Assembly: GCF_022347565.1 (NCBI RefSeq)
Contig: NZ_JAKRGH010000005.1
Coordinates: 124,001 to 188,000 of the forward strand
Direction: 5' to 3'
Source: Vibrio sp. Of7-15
Lineage (GTDB): Bacteria > Pseudomonadota > Gammaproteobacteria > Enterobacterales > Vibrionaceae
Length of the DNA: 64,000 nucleotides
Of this stretch, positions 1 to 10,283 are shown piece after piece (position 1 is the first letter of the stretch; each line of letters starts with the position of its first letter). Under the pieces are notes generated by a model. The model made no database searches and was not told the DNA's origin. It saw nothing but the letters and a program-made list of their open reading frames with translations. The position numbers and the translations under genes are program-made.

Positions 1-723
1 GGCTAAATTAACAGGGCCGCTAACTAAAGTTACTTTAGCCCCTTGCTGAGCTGCGGCTTTGGCAATGGCGTAACCCATTTTCCCTGAACTGTGATTAGTG
101 ATGTAGCGAACAGGATCTAAAGCTTCTCTGGTTGGCCCTGCGGTTAAAAGCAGAGAAACACCTTGTAAAGACTTTGGCGCAAAGAACTGTTCACAGTGTG
201 ATACCAGCTCCATCGGCTCTAACATGCGGCCCGGGCCTACATCGCCACACGCTTGCTCACCCGAAGCCGGGCCCCAAATCATCAGATTACGTCGTTCTAG
301 TGTTGCGAGATTGTCTTGTGTTGCCACATTACGAAACATTTGTTGGTTCATGGCTGGAGCCACAGCAACTGGTGCGTCTGTAGCAAGAATCAGTGTAGTC
401 AGTAAATCATTGCCCATTCCCGCCGCCATGCGAGCGATGAGATCGGCGGTTGCTGGGGCTAATAAAATAAGATCTGCCCATTTGGCCAGTTCAATGTGGC
501 CCATTGATGCTTCAGCGGCCGGGTCTAACAAGCTGTCAGAGACGGGCCGACCCGATACGGCTTGCATGGTTAAAGGGGTAATAAACTCTTTGGCTGCGTT
601 GGTCATGACAACCTGTACTTGTGCACCACGCTCAATTAACCGACGCGTTAAATCTGCACATTTGTAAGCAGCGATACCGCCACCAATCCCTAATAAAATT
701 TTTTTTCCTGCGAGTGTCTGCAT
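1..723 (-). CDS. coaBC: CoaBC, phosphopantothenoylcysteine decarboxylase/synthase (partial, N-terminal part)
   Basis: Bifunctional coenzyme A biosynthesis enzyme: CoaB joins 4'-phosphopantothenate to cysteine using CTP, and CoaC decarboxylates the product with FMN. The window holds the first 241 codons, starting at the ATG at 723; the gene runs off the left edge. The CoaC flavoprotein domain fills about residues 1-185, with an N-terminal [10 protein letters not shown] nucleotide-binding loop, a [11 protein letters not shown] segment and the conserved PAMN motif. The CoaB domain begins near residue 190 ([15 protein letters not shown]...SSGKMG). It is divergent from radC, the usual arrangement in gammaproteobacteria. 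The truncation is only the window edge. Confidence 0.96.
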   Translation of the reverse strand, partial: MQTLAGKKILLGIGGGIAAYKCADLTRRLIERGAQVQVVMTNAAKEFITPLTMQAVSGRPVSDSLLDPAAEASMGHIELAKWADLILLAPATADLIARMAAGMGNDLLTTLILATDAPVAVAPAMNQQMFRNVATQDNLATLERRNLMIWGPASGEQACGDVGPGRMLEPMELVSHCEQFFAPKSLQGVSLLLTAGPTREALDPVRYITNHSSGKMGYAIAKAAAQQGAKVTLVSGPVNLA

Positions 724-940
724 CTGTATCCGCCTCCAAAGTTTGCGCTACACGATAGCATAAAACGGTATTTTACAAACCTGAGTCGCATCAATTGAGT
801 GGGAGCTCTGCCTCAAGATAAGGTGTAAAAAGTGTGTGCAACGTATTGTTATGAGAAACCATTCGCAGGCTTTTTTATTGGTGTTGTTCTGTGCTCTTAA
901 AGGCGTTGTGATAGGAGAACACAAGAATTTAGGGCCTGCG

Positions 941-1615
941 ATGACTGTAAAAAATCTACCATTAGAATCTCGACCACGTGAAAAGCTGTTAATGAAAGGG
1001 GCGCAAGCATTGTCTGATGCTGAACTATTGGCCATCTTCTTGCGAACGGGTATTAAAGGAATGAATGCTATTGAACTTGCTGATTATTTGGTCGAGGAAT
1101 TTGGCTCGTTACGGGGGCTGCTTGGGGCGAGTAAAAGTCAATTCTGTCGCCATAAAGGGTTAGGGGAAGCAAAATACGCGCAATTGCAGGCGGTGGTGGA
1201 AATGACACAACGGTATTTGGCTGAGGTGATACAAAAAGAAGATGCATTAACCAGCCCTGAGCACACCAAACGTTATCTAACTTCTGTGCTGCGAGATAGG
1301 CGACGAGAGGCGTTTTATGTGCTGTATTTGGATAATCAAAACAGAGTGATGAGTGATGAAGTGTTATTTGAAGGCACGATTGATGCTGCCAGTGTGTACC
1401 CTCGGGAAGTGGTGCGACGCTCACTGGAAGTGAATGCAGCCGCTCTAATTTTAGCTCACAACCACCCGTCTGGGGTTGCCGAACCAAGCCAAGCGGACAG
1501 AAGTATTACACGGCGAATTTCAGACGCCCTTGCCTTGGTCGATATTCGAGTTTTAGACCATTTTATCATCGGTGATGGTGAGATAGTTTCCTTCGCAGAA
1601 CGAGGCTGGATTTGA
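941..1615 (+). CDS. radC: RadC family JAB/MPN-domain protein
   Basis: A 224-residue RadC-type protein. The family was once linked to DNA repair, but its real role is unsettled; the C-terminal domain is a JAMM/MPN metal-binding fold. Visible motifs are the N-terminal UPF0758 helix-hairpin-helix-like part ([12 protein letters not shown], then [14 protein letters not shown]) and the C-terminal metal motif HNHPSG followed by S and D ([18 protein letters not shown]). The reading frame is open back to 836, but the ATG at 941 gives the family's normal N-terminus ([17 protein letters not shown]), so I use it. It lies between divergent coaBC and the rpmBG operon. Confidence 0.93.
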   Translation: MTVKNLPLESRPREKLLMKGAQALSDAELLAIFLRTGIKGMNAIELADYLVEEFGSLRGLLGASKSQFCRHKGLGEAKYAQLQAVVEMTQRYLAEVIQKEDALTSPEHTKRYLTSVLRDRRREAFYVLYLDNQNRVMSDEVLFEGTIDAASVYPREVVRRSLEVNAAALILAHNHPSGVAEPSQADRSITRRISDALALVDIRVLDHFIIGDGEIVSFAERGWI

Positions 1616-1665
1616 TTTCGACGAAAAAAAGATCAAAAAATCCATGAAAAAGGATTGCTTCGGGC

Positions 1666-1694
1666 TTGAGGAATGGGGTTCTACTTAGTATAAT
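1666..1694 (+). promoter_or_regulatory. rpmBG promoter (sigma-70 type)
   Basis: A -35 box TTGAGG (1666-1671) and a perfect -10 box TATAAT (1689-1694) are separated by exactly 17 bases. The -10 is followed by a G/C-rich discriminator (GCGCGACC), as in growth-rate- and ppGpp-controlled promoters. The start site would be near 1701, leaving a leader of about 100 bases before rpmB. Confidence 0.75.
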
Positions 1695-1801
1695 GCGCGA
1701 CCTTTGATAGCCTTGAAATGGGATTTTTAAGAGAAAAATTTCCATTGTGGTGTAGTGCCACCAAGGTGATATCGAGCTGAAACGATTTGGAGAAGACAGC
1801 A

Positions 1802-2038
1802 ATGTCCCGAGTATGCCAAGTAACTGGTAAGCGTCCTGCAGTTGGTAACAACCGCTCACACGCAAAAAATGCCACCAAGCGTCGTTTTCTGCCGAACCTA
1901 CAAACTCATCGTTTCTGGGTAGAAAGCGAAAAGCGTTTCGTTAAACTTCGTCTTACCGCTAAAGGTATGCGTATTATTGATAAGAAAGGCATCGATGCTG
2001 TTCTTGTTGATATCCGCGCCCGTGGCGAGAACGTTTAA
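1802..2038 (+). CDS. rpmB: 50S ribosomal protein L28
   Basis: Large-subunit ribosomal protein L28, 78 residues, the normal length. It starts [12 protein letters not shown] and is highly basic ([14 protein letters not shown], then [22 protein letters not shown]). The frame is open from 1787, but the ATG at 1802 matches the conserved family start. It is the first gene of the rpmB-rpmG operon, 13 bases ahead of rpmG, downstream of a strong promoter and upstream of a clear terminator. Confidence 0.98.
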   Translation: MSRVCQVTGKRPAVGNNRSHAKNATKRRFLPNLQTHRFWVESEKRFVKLRLTAKGMRIIDKKGIDAVLVDIRARGENV

Positions 2039-2051
2039 GAGGATTTAGAGA

Positions 2052-2219
2052 ATGGCTAAAGGCATTCGTGAGAAGATCAAATTAGTATCATCTGCTGGTA
2101 CTGGTCACTTCTACACTACCGACAAAAACAAACGTAACATGCCAGGCAAAATGGAGATCAAAAAATATGATCCAGTTGTTCGCCAGCACGTTATGTACAA
2201 AGAAGCTAAAATCAAGTAA
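2052..2219 (+). CDS. rpmG: 50S ribosomal protein L33
   Basis: Large-subunit ribosomal protein L33, 55 residues: [20 protein letters not shown] at the N-terminus, then the YTTDKNKRN and [18 protein letters not shown] segments typical of L33. The cysteines of the zinc-binding paralogue type are absent, so this is the C-minus form. A GAGG-like ribosome site lies just upstream. It is co-transcribed with rpmB and ends just before a rho-independent terminator. Confidence 0.98.
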   Translation: MAKGIREKIKLVSSAGTGHFYTTDKNKRNMPGKMEIKKYDPVVRQHVMYKEAKIK

Positions 2220-2236
2220 TTGGTTCATTGTTTCTT

Positions 2237-2266
2237 AAAAAACCCAGCCTGTGCTGGGTTTTTTTA
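2237..2266 (+). terminator. rho-independent terminator after rpmG
   Basis: A perfect 8-bp stem AACCCAGC / GCTGGGTT (2241-2248 with 2253-2260), a four-base loop CTGT and a run of T follow the rpmG stop codon directly. Flanking A and T residues extend the stem. Confidence 0.93.
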
Positions 2267-2363
2267 TACCTGTAATTTAATACGAAGATAAGTTTTCGCT
2301 TAAACTTTCAAGCCTTGCTACCATAGAGATAGATGTATTGCTATTGGTTTAAAGAAGGATTTG

Positions 2364-2837
2364 ATGAAGTTATCTCGTAAAGGATGGAATAACACACTGA
2401 TTATTTCGATTATCGTTTTTATTGGTGTTATTCAATTACCTCAGGTGATCAGGCAGCATCTCTCTTCTGAGCCTGATTTCGCTTTATTATATCTTCTGCC
2501 AGAATCCACGCCATTGAATCAAATTCACTTTGCTGACTTTAGCTTAGATAAAAGTAGCGGCGTTTGGATTTCAGATCAGCCATTATATGTCGACGCTGAT
2601 GAACTTTTATTGCGTTGGACTTCATTAATGGGAACCCCTGTGGACTTAGACACAATGGCTTTGTTAAAACCTCAGCTCCCTCTTCCCAATACGGTTGAAG
2701 CTTGGTTCGATGATGTTGAGGAGCCTGCCCGTTTGACAATTTACCAAATGCCTCAGTTTTGGCTAATGCAAAATTGGCAAGGGGAGTGGCTTGCTGTGTC
2801 AGTGGATAAAGATTATCTTTTTCCCCTTAAGTCTTAG
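2364..2837 (+). CDS. membrane-anchored hypothetical protein upstream of mutM
   Basis: A 157-residue protein I cannot assign to a function. One hydrophobic segment at about residues 11-27 (NTLIISIIVFIGVIQLP) looks like a signal anchor; the remaining 130 residues are soluble, acidic and rich in W, L and P (for example MPQFWLMQNWQGEWLAV). No catalytic motif is apparent. A good Shine-Dalgarno (AAAGAAGGA) precedes the ATG at 2364; a TTG three bases earlier is in frame but less likely. It ends 15 bases before mutM, so the two are probably co-transcribed. Confidence 0.8.
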   Translation: MKLSRKGWNNTLIISIIVFIGVIQLPQVIRQHLSSEPDFALLYLLPESTPLNQIHFADFSLDKSSGVWISDQPLYVDADELLLRWTSLMGTPVDLDTMALLKPQLPLPNTVEAWFDDVEEPARLTIYQMPQFWLMQNWQGEWLAVSVDKDYLFPLKS

Positions 2838-2852
2838 TTATCGATAAGAGCC

Positions 2853-3671
2853 ATGCCAGAATTACCGGAAGTTGAAGTAAGTCGAATGGGGATCACCCCT
2901 CATTTAGTTGGACAAACGATTAAAGCGATTCATGTTCGTCAGCCTAAGCTACGTTGGCCTATTCCTGAAGAGTTACAACGGTTGGTTGGTCAGAAGATCA
3001 CCGGAGTTTCTCGCCGGGCAAAGTACTTGTTGATTGAAACGGAAAGCGGGTCTGCGATTGTTCATTTAGGAATGTCAGGTAGCTTGCGGGTATTACCGAT
3101 GCGTGAGTCTCCAGATAAGCATGATCACGTTGACCTTGAGCTGGTTAGTGGTACTACCCTTCGTTACAACGACCCTCGTCGCTTTGGGGCATGGTTATGG
3201 TGTGAAGCTGGGCAATCCCATGATGTGCTGAGTAAGCTTGGCCCTGAGCCATTGAGCGATGATTTTAATCTTGAGTACTTTGCTGAGCGAGCGAAAGGAA
3301 AGCGCGTCGTGGTGAAGCAATTTATTATGGATAATCACGTTGTTGTTGGTGTGGGCAACATTTATGCGAACGAATCTTTATTTAGTGCCAAAATCCACCC
3401 AAAAACACCTGCGGGCAAGCTTTCAAAAACGCAATTGAGTGTACTTTTAGATGAAATAAAAAAAGTATTAACGATAGCCATTAAGCAAGGTGGCACAACC
3501 CTTAAAGATTTTACTCAAGCAGATGGTAAGCCGGGCTATTTTGCCCAAGAGCTTAAAGTGTATGGTAAAAAAAATCAGCCATGCCCTGAGTGCGGCTCAC
3601 TTTTGGAAGAAGAAAAAATAGGCCAACGGGCAACGGTCTTTTGTGCTCATTGTCAGTTTTTACCTGATTAA
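2853..3671 (+). CDS. mutM: formamidopyrimidine-DNA glycosylase MutM (Fpg)
   Basis: Bifunctional DNA glycosylase/AP lyase that removes 8-oxoguanine and formamidopyrimidines in base excision repair. The 272 residues are the usual Fpg length. The N-terminus is MPELPEVE, giving the catalytic Pro2 and Glu3. The centre has the H2TH-type region ([22 protein letters not shown]). The C-terminus has the four-cysteine zinc finger (CPECG...FCAHC). It follows the small membrane protein by 15 bases and is closed by a strong hairpin terminator. Confidence 0.98.
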   Translation: MPELPEVEVSRMGITPHLVGQTIKAIHVRQPKLRWPIPEELQRLVGQKITGVSRRAKYLLIETESGSAIVHLGMSGSLRVLPMRESPDKHDHVDLELVSGTTLRYNDPRRFGAWLWCEAGQSHDVLSKLGPEPLSDDFNLEYFAERAKGKRVVVKQFIMDNHVVVGVGNIYANESLFSAKIHPKTPAGKLSKTQLSVLLDEIKKVLTIAIKQGGTTLKDFTQADGKPGYFAQELKVYGKKNQPCPECGSLLEEEKIGQRATVFCAHCQFLPD

Positions 3672-3691
3672 TATTGAATATTAGAGATAGG

Positions 3692-3719
3692 AAGGCTGCA
3701 TGGTGTGCAGCCTTTTTTG
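3692..3719. terminator. bidirectional terminator between mutM and the GT25 gene
   Basis: A perfect 9-bp stem AAGGCTGCA / TGCAGCCTT (3692-3700 with 3706-3714), a 5-base loop and a T-run on the plus strand. It sits between the convergent mutM (+) and GT25 (-) genes and so can serve at least mutM. Confidence 0.88.
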
Positions 3720-3720
3720 A

Positions 3721-4461
3721 TTATTTTGCTATTGGCCAAGATGGGTAATGGATAAGGTTTCTAATGCCATTCATGATCATAGAACGTATTTTCCGCACTA
3801 TTTTCATTACAGCTACAACATAGTTTTTTCGTCCCGTTCGATGGCGGTCCCCAATTACAGACTCCAGTTCACCACCGTAAAGGAGAGCAGGTTGTACTGC
3901 AAAAATAGGCTGGTGGTGAATCCAAGTGTTACGGATAAATACATCGACAGGATAGTTAAAGCTTTGACTGTGTTTAATGAAGGTTTTGGCAACTTGCGGA
4001 GAGATGGCGTAACAGGTAGCGCATTGTGGAACTTTCAAATACTTTATAAGAGAAAAGTGATCAGATTTGTTAACTGTATAGTATTTGTTGTTAGTTTCAG
4101 TGCTCTCCATTCTAATGAAACCATGTTTTTTTATAAGCTCTGAGCAGTAGTCAATTGAAGAATGAAATCCATCTTCTATCGAAAGATCATCTTCAAAAAC
4201 TAATATGGGTTCATTTAATTCTACGCATTTCTGCCATGCTAAATAGTGGCTGGCGTAACAGCCAATTTCTCCTAGAGCGGCTGGTCTTCCACAATTAAAT
4301 TGAAACTCTTTATCGTTGTAACGTTTAAGAAGAGGGTGTTCTCCTTTTCTTCCATCAACGCCGTATAAAAACTCAAAGTCGACGCTTGCGCTGTGTAATA
4401 TGTCTGTGGTGAGCTGTTGGCGCTCATCGCAGCCTTTTAGGGTTAATACAAATGCTTTCAT
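3721..4461 (-). CDS. glycosyltransferase family 25 (LPS/LOS core)
   Basis: Predicted LPS core sugar transferase of family GT25 (Lex2B/LpsA/LgtB-like, often galactosyl- or glucosyltransferases); 246 residues. It shows the GT25 hallmarks: an N-terminal MKAFVLTLKGCDERQQ, LGEIGCYASH at about 63-72, and an acidic FEDD at 89-92. The C-terminus is basic, with amphipathic segments, consistent with peripheral membrane attachment. It ends against the mutM terminator and is followed on the same strand, upstream, by coaD with 113 bases between. The sugar transferred cannot be read from sequence. Confidence 0.88.
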   Translation of the reverse strand: MKAFVLTLKGCDERQQLTTDILHSASVDFEFLYGVDGRKGEHPLLKRYNDKEFQFNCGRPAALGEIGCYASHYLAWQKCVELNEPILVFEDDLSIEDGFHSSIDYCSELIKKHGFIRMESTETNNKYYTVNKSDHFSLIKYLKVPQCATCYAISPQVAKTFIKHSQSFNYPVDVFIRNTWIHHQPIFAVQPALLYGGELESVIGDRHRTGRKNYVVAVMKIVRKIRSMIMNGIRNLIHYPSWPIAK

Positions 4462-4574
4462 GTTTTTTCCTGTTAAACACTCTATATAGCAAGCAAAAAT
4501 AGAAGTGTTTAAAATGTACTGGCCACTCTGTTGTTATTAGGTTGTAGCGGCATCAGTATGAGTTCCTTTATGGG

Positions 4575-5096
<522 letters not shown>

Positions 5097-5218
5097 TTAT
5101 GTTATCAAAATTTACTTTGAAACACCTTTATCAATAAAGGGAAATTGTGATGCGGAGCTAGCGAATTGGCGTGGATCCAGTATTATGAGGGTGTTTTCGA
5201 CCCAGAAAGGTATGATTA

Positions 5219-6247
5219 ATGAAAAAAATATTGGTGATCCGTAATGATAAGATTGGCGACTTTATGCTGGCTTGGCCAAGCTTTGCCATGTTAAAAGCCT
5301 CGATCCCTGATTGCCATATTACTGCTCTTGTTCCCAGTTATACTGCGGCATTAGCTAAGCTTTGCCCTTGGATTGATGAAGTCATGCTTGATCCGACGAA
5401 AAAAGGCAATAAAGCAGCACAAGATCAGCTTGTGCAGGATATTAAGCAGCAATATTTTGATGCCTCCATCAACCTTTTTTCGACGACCTACAATGCAAAA
5501 CTGGTGTGGAAAGCTGGGATCCCATATCGTTTGGCACCAGCAACTAAGCTTGCCCAAGTGTTATATAACCGACGAGTGAAACAGCGTCGCTCTCGGTCAG
5601 AAAAGCCAGAGTATCAGTATAATTTGGATTTGATACGTGCCTTCTTAATTGAGCAAAAAATTGAGGTTGTTGAACCAAAAACGCCTTACTTGGTCTTCAA
5701 TTTTGAACAGAAAGTAGAGCAAAAACAAAAGTTGTCAGAAGCTTTAGGTTTATCGTTATCCAAACCTTGGGTTTTTGTTCACGCTGGAAGTGGTGGATCT
5801 GCCAATAACTTATCATTAGATCAATATTCAGATTTGATTGGCTCCATTGATCAGGATTTCGAATGTGTCTTAACGGCTGGCCCCGGCGAAGAAGAGCAGG
5901 CGAAGCAACTACATCAGCTAATAGTACAAAAAGGCAAAACTGCGGTTGTGTATGATAAAAATGAAGGGTTAGCTGATTTTGCGTGCTCTATTGCCTGCGC
6001 AGATGCATTCATGGCGGGGTCTACAGGGCCATTGCACATTGCAGCAGCCGCAGATGTGCCTACGGTTGGTTTTTTTCCGAATAAACGTTCGTCTACACCG
6101 CTTCGTTGGTTACCAATAAACTCGGAAGGCAGGCACATTGCGTTTTGCCCGCCAGCTGGTAAAGAAAGTGAAGTGGACATGAGCCTTATCGACATTGATA
6201 AGGCGGCAGAAACGATTAATCCTTGGCTGGCTCAGTGCTGGTCTTGA
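5219..6247 (+). CDS. glycosyltransferase family 9 (heptosyltransferase-like)
   Basis: A 342-residue GT9 protein, probably transferring a heptose or related sugar to the LPS core. The N-terminus [26 protein letters not shown] is the GT9 RxxxxGD signature, and the C-terminal half has [18 protein letters not shown] and the nucleotide-sugar site [27 protein letters not shown]. An AGAAAGG ribosome site precedes the ATG. It is divergent from coaD. Its last 32 bases overlap the convergent WaaE-like gene (6216-6247). Four GT9 genes lie in this core region; which acceptor each uses cannot be told by eye. Confidence 0.88.
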   Translation: MKKILVIRNDKIGDFMLAWPSFAMLKASIPDCHITALVPSYTAALAKLCPWIDEVMLDPTKKGNKAAQDQLVQDIKQQYFDASINLFSTTYNAKLVWKAGIPYRLAPATKLAQVLYNRRVKQRRSRSEKPEYQYNLDLIRAFLIEQKIEVVEPKTPYLVFNFEQKVEQKQKLSEALGLSLSKPWVFVHAGSGGSANNLSLDQYSDLIGSIDQDFECVLTAGPGEEEQAKQLHQLIVQKGKTAVVYDKNEGLADFACSIACADAFMAGSTGPLHIAAAADVPTVGFFPNKRSSTPLRWLPINSEGRHIAFCPPAGKESEVDMSLIDIDKAAETINPWLAQCWS

Positions 6248-7001
6248 TCCATAAATCAGCGTATTTCACAAAAGTAGAGTGAGCAGAAAGCAGAGACAGT
6301 AAAAAGCCTTGTTTGCCATCTAAGAAGCCTGCTTTGATAATGTACATTTTAATGAAGCAGGCTAACGCATGTACAATGCCTTGGCTGATACTGCTTTTTT
6401 TACCGCGTTTTTCTCTTTGCTCAGCCCATGCTTTTGCGTATCCGGCTGATTTAACTAGGTAATGATGCAAATCATTGTAGGTATAGTGAATAGCATCCCC
6501 TTGCAGTGGTTTGACGGCAATCTCTTTCGATAATTCGACCTTCTCATGCACAAGGGCATCATCATACTGAGTGAGTTTAGTCGGGTACAGGCGTACCACC
6601 CGATCTGGATACCAACCACAATGACGAATGTAACGACCAAACACCCAACTTAGCCGAGAAATGGTGTAGGCAGTATTTTCTTGCGGTGCTAATAATGTGT
6701 TTTCAATACTCTGTTTTAGCTCTGGAGTCACTCGCTCATCGGCATCTAGCCATAAAACAAAGTCTGATTCGACATAGCTTTGTGCTAAGCGGCGCTGAGG
6801 ACCAAACCCAGGCCACTCTTCATTGACAAAAAACTTGTTGGTGTACTGGCGAGCCACTTGCTCCGTTTCATCATGACTTCCCGAGTCTAAAATAACGATT
6901 TCATCGACCCAGTCTTTTACGGTCTCTAAACAAGCTTTTAGGTTTTTGGCTTCGTTTTTTACGATTAACGCCACAGCAAGAGTTGGTTTAGGGGTTGGCA
7001 T
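6216..7001 (-). CDS. LPS core glycosyltransferase, WaaE/KdtX-like (GT2)
   Basis: A 261-residue GT2 enzyme of the WaaE/KdtX type, which in enterobacteria adds a beta-1,4-linked glucose to heptose I of the inner core. Seen in the sequence: [12 protein letters not shown] near the N-terminus, [10 protein letters not shown], the family-typical [10 protein letters not shown] and the catalytic DADER at about 86-90. The C-terminus has a hydrophobic stretch ([18 protein letters not shown]). It follows the OpsX-like gene by 19 bases on the same strand and is probably co-transcribed. Its 3' end overlaps the convergent GT9 gene. Confidence 0.88.
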   Translation of the reverse strand: MPTPKPTLAVALIVKNEAKNLKACLETVKDWVDEIVILDSGSHDETEQVARQYTNKFFVNEEWPGFGPQRRLAQSYVESDFVLWLDADERVTPELKQSIENTLLAPQENTAYTISRLSWVFGRYIRHCGWYPDRVVRLYPTKLTQYDDALVHEKVELSKEIAVKPLQGDAIHYTYNDLHHYLVKSAGYAKAWAEQREKRGKKSSISQGIVHALACFIKMYIIKAGFLDGKQGFLLSLLSAHSTFVKYADLWIKTSTEPAKD

Positions 7002-7020
7002 AATATTGTCCGAAATTAGG

Positions 7021-8058
7021 TTAGTTGATTCGACTAAGCTGATTGAGCACTTGTTCTAATTGAATGTCTTTCATTACGTGCTCTCCTTTTACTCTTGTAC
7101 TCCAAGGAAGTTCGCTCAGTGGTTTGTTATGTTGTTCTTGAACATGTTGCTCATACACGCTGACAACACGATCTAAGCTTAAATATGGTCCTGTACGTTT
7201 AGGGTTACTATGACCATATAAACCGATGACAGGTGTACCTTGGGTTGTTGCTAAGTGTGCTGGCCCAGAATCTGGGGCGACGACCACTTGAGCGTGGTGA
7301 AGTAAGGCTGTCAGTTGCTTTAGGGTTGTTTTTCCAATCAAGTTAACGGCTTTATTTTTCATTAACTTAGTGATTTCTTGCCCTAGCTTGATTTCTCTTT
7401 CTGCGGGAGAGCCACATAAAAGTACGTTATAGCCTTGCTCGATAGCGGCGTCAGCTAACTGCGCATAGCGTGATGTTAACCAGTTACGCTCATCTTTACT
7501 TGCAGCGGGTGAGATAACTAAGGTTTTTTGCCCGTGCGGGATGTATTCATAGGCAAAGTTTAATTCTGATTGAGAGAGAGGAATGTGCCATTGCGGTGGC
7601 GTTTTTTGTACACCTAAATACTCAATAAATGAGAAAAAGCTGTCCAGTACATGATGCGATTGAGTGTCTGGAATTTTTTTGTTTGTAAACAGCCATTGCC
7701 CTTCTTTGGCGCGTTTTCGGTTAAAACCTATTTTGTAGTCGGCTTTGATGCCTAAAGTTAATAGGCTTGCTCTAAGTGCTAGTTGCATGTGTAAAAGGGC
7801 ATCAAAACGTCGACCTTTTAATTGTGCCCAAACGGCTTTCATGCCACTGAAGCCTGCTTTTTTATCAAAAGTGATCAGCTCAATATTGGGCAGGTCTTGT
7901 AGTAGCTGCGCTTCCACTTTACCTGCAATCCAAGTGATTTTTGTGGTTGGCCACTGTTTTTGAATGGCTTGTACGGCAGCAATGGCATGGCAAACGTCAC
8001 CAATGGCAGAGAGGCGTAAAATACAAAGAGAGTGTGGTGCAGTAGAAAATAAAGCCAT
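7021..8058 (-). CDS. heptosyltransferase I-like protein (OpsX/WaaC type, GT9)
   Basis: A 345-residue GT9 enzyme predicted to add the first L,D-heptose to Kdo. It has the N-terminal [15 protein letters not shown] motif typical of OpsX/WaaC proteins. The C-terminal site has [13 protein letters not shown] and [24 protein letters not shown]. It starts at 8058, divergent from kdkA with 112 bases between, and is followed by the WaaE-like gene. waaC is the nearest named relative by position and motifs, but I have not fixed the symbol. Confidence 0.9.
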   Translation of the reverse strand: MALFSTAPHSLCILRLSAIGDVCHAIAAVQAIQKQWPTTKITWIAGKVEAQLLQDLPNIELITFDKKAGFSGMKAVWAQLKGRRFDALLHMQLALRASLLTLGIKADYKIGFNRKRAKEGQWLFTNKKIPDTQSHHVLDSFFSFIEYLGVQKTPPQWHIPLSQSELNFAYEYIPHGQKTLVISPAASKDERNWLTSRYAQLADAAIEQGYNVLLCGSPAEREIKLGQEITKLMKNKAVNLIGKTTLKQLTALLHHAQVVVAPDSGPAHLATTQGTPVIGLYGHSNPKRTGPYLSLDRVVSVYEQHVQEQHNKPLSELPWSTRVKGEHVMKDIQLEQVLNQLSRIN

Positions 8059-8170
8059 GGCATGCCGTTGTCATTAATGGAAAAACAACATGGATTATGC
8101 AGTTGAGGGGTATGAATGTAAAATGCTCTCTTAGTGTAGAGAGCACCTTAGATATTTATTGTGAGTACTC

Positions 8171-8878
8171 ATGAAAACAATCAAGAATAAGAATGAGCGT
8201 ATCTGGTATAACAAAGCGTTACTGAAAGAGCCAGCGGAATGCTGTTTTGAACCTGAGTATTGGCAGAAGAGCGGTAAGGTGATTGGTTCTGCGACAGGCC
8301 GAGGAACGACTTGGTTCGTAAAAACTCAAGTATTGGAAGCGGCGTTGAGACATTATCGTCGTGGTGGGCTATTTGGCCGTTTGGTGGATGATCACTATCT
8401 TTTTTTGGGTTGGAAGAAAACGAGAAGCTATCAAGAGTTTGAGTTATTACAGGAACTGAGCGTATCTGGGGTCAATGTCCCTCGTCCTATTGCGGCTAAA
8501 GCAGTGAAAAAGGCCATGAGCTACCAAGCAGATCTGCTTTCTGAAAAAGTCGCTAATGCTAAGGATTTAGTTGCGATTTTACAGCAACAGAGTTTACCCA
8601 CATCGGTATATAACGCGATCGGCCAGCAGATACGAAAAATGCATGATTTACAGGTATGCCACACCGATCTGAACAGTCATAATATCTTACTGGATGATAA
8701 GGAAACTGTTTGGCTGATAGATTTTGATAAGTGCGGTAAACAGAGTGGTGATAGTTGGAAAAAAGAGAATCTAGCTCGCTTAAAACGTTCTTTTGTTAAA
8801 GAAGTAGGTAAGCGGCAGATTCAGTGGCAAGAACAAGATTGGCAAGCTCTGATGGCTGGTTATAACAATCAGAGCTAG
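8171..8878 (+). CDS. kdkA: 3-deoxy-D-manno-octulosonic acid kinase KdkA
   Basis: Phosphorylates O-4 of the single Kdo residue attached to lipid A, as in Haemophilus and Vibrio. The protein is 235 residues. It carries a small protein-kinase-like fold: HTDLNSHN at 164-171 is the catalytic loop and IDFDKCG at about 183-189 the metal-binding motif. It is the only plus-strand gene in a run of minus-strand core genes and ends 25 bases from the convergent waaA. Its presence implies a mono-Kdo, phosphorylated inner core, which fits with WaaA next door. Confidence 0.93.
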   Translation: MKTIKNKNERIWYNKALLKEPAECCFEPEYWQKSGKVIGSATGRGTTWFVKTQVLEAALRHYRRGGLFGRLVDDHYLFLGWKKTRSYQEFELLQELSVSGVNVPRPIAAKAVKKAMSYQADLLSEKVANAKDLVAILQQQSLPTSVYNAIGQQIRKMHDLQVCHTDLNSHNILLDDKETVWLIDFDKCGKQSGDSWKKENLARLKRSFVKEVGKRQIQWQEQDWQALMAGYNNQS

Positions 8879-8903
8879 CGTTTTTCAATATGCTGCGACT
8901 TCA

Positions 8904-10169
8904 TTAAAGAATGAACGTTAACGTATTGGCTATTGCCCCTTTGTTTTGTTCCACCACAGCAAGAGCTGATTTACCTTGTTGCTTTATTTGATCCGGATTT
9001 TCAAATAATTCATGCAGTTGGCCGGTAAGCTCATCGCTGTTTTGGCAAACGGATGTTGCGTTAACATCGAGCAGCTGTTTGGTGATATCAGCAAAATTGA
9101 AGTAGCTTGGACCAGTAATGGTGGGTTTACCTAATGCGGCCGGTTCCAGTAAATTATGTCCCCCGACTTTATTGCCAATTAAGCTACCACCCATAAAACA
9201 GATGTCAGCAGCTTGGATTAAAATCAGCATTTCTCCCATGGTATCACCGAGGTAAACTTGCGTATTTGATTGAATCGCCATGTTGCTTGTTCGAGTGATA
9301 ACGCGAAAGCCTTCATTCTGACAAAGTGCTGCCATAGGTTTAAACCTCTCCGGGTGGCGAGGCACTAAAATTAAAAGAGCATCAGGAGACGTTTTTAGGA
9401 GTTTTTGATGCGCTTGCAGTATTTGCTCATCTTCCCCTTGGTGGGTACTGGCAGCTATCCAAATCGGCCGCTCAGATCCCAGCTGTTGTCTTAATTCCTC
9501 CCCTTTTTCTTTGATGCCAGTGTTCACTTCGATATCAAATTTTACAGAGCCGGTGACATGCACTTTGCCTTTTGACATACCTAAACGAATGAATCGTTCT
9601 GCGTCATCTTCATGTTGGCAAAGCACTTGATTTAGGTTGTCTGATAATAGATGAAAAATGCTCTTGAGTTTGGCATAGCGCTGACATGATCTCTCAGACA
9701 ATCTAGCATTCATCACGGTAATTGGAATATTTGCTTTTGCTACTGTATTTAGGGTGTTTGGCCAAAGTTCAGTTTCCATGATTAGCATTTGAGCTGGGTT
9801 AGTGGCTTTAAGAAAGCCTTTAACAGAAAAACCAAAGTCGAGGGGCATGTAGCGATGTTCGACCAAGTCACCGAGTTTGTTTACTTGCTCTGCGCCTGTA
9901 CTGGTTGTGGTTGTTACTAGAATTTGTTGCTCGGGTGCTTGTTGTTTTATGGCCCTGATGATCGGAATCGCTGCGATGACTTCACCGACGGACACTGCAT
10001 GAATCCATAGAGGTTGTGTCTCACTTGGAGGTAAGGTTGGTGTGATGCCAAAATGTTCTTTCCACCGAGAACCAAAGGCTGGTTTACCTTCTTTTTTCTT
10101 ATAGAGACCATAGAGAAAAAAAGGGGCAATGAGAGTAAGTAAACACGAATACAGGGCTCGATAGAACAT
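8904..10169 (-). CDS. waaA: Kdo transferase WaaA (KdtA)
   Basis: Transfers Kdo from CMP-Kdo to lipid IVA at the inner membrane; GT30 family, 421 residues. An N-terminal hydrophobic anchor (about residues 5-23, LYSCLLTLIAPFFLYGLY) is followed by the family signature WIHAVSVGEVIAAIPI, which carries the catalytic acidic residue. The C-terminal part shows FMGGSLIGNKVGGHNLLEPAALGKP, the nucleotide-sugar site. It is convergent with kdkA, the partner that phosphorylates its product. Confidence 0.97.
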   Translation of the reverse strand: MFYRALYSCLLTLIAPFFLYGLYKKKEGKPAFGSRWKEHFGITPTLPPSETQPLWIHAVSVGEVIAAIPIIRAIKQQAPEQQILVTTTTSTGAEQVNKLGDLVEHRYMPLDFGFSVKGFLKATNPAQMLIMETELWPNTLNTVAKANIPITVMNARLSERSCQRYAKLKSIFHLLSDNLNQVLCQHEDDAERFIRLGMSKGKVHVTGSVKFDIEVNTGIKEKGEELRQQLGSERPIWIAASTHQGEDEQILQAHQKLLKTSPDALLILVPRHPERFKPMAALCQNEGFRVITRTSNMAIQSNTQVYLGDTMGEMLILIQAADICFMGGSLIGNKVGGHNLLEPAALGKPTITGPSYFNFADITKQLLDVNATSVCQNSDELTGQLHELFENPDQIKQQGKSALAVVEQNKGAIANTLTFIL

Positions 10170-10283
10170 AAATTAATAGGGAAGTTAAAAGTGATATGAG
10201 CAGTATCTTGGATTGGGGGAGGAAGGGCAAGTGTGTGCAACTACCTATATATGTGAATTAGGTAGCTGCTCATACTTTTTATA

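Noticed and set aside
3748-4143. Open frame of 131 codons on the plus strand
   Set aside because: Lies antisense inside the GT25 gene, has no ribosome site or family motif, and overlaps a well-supported gene.
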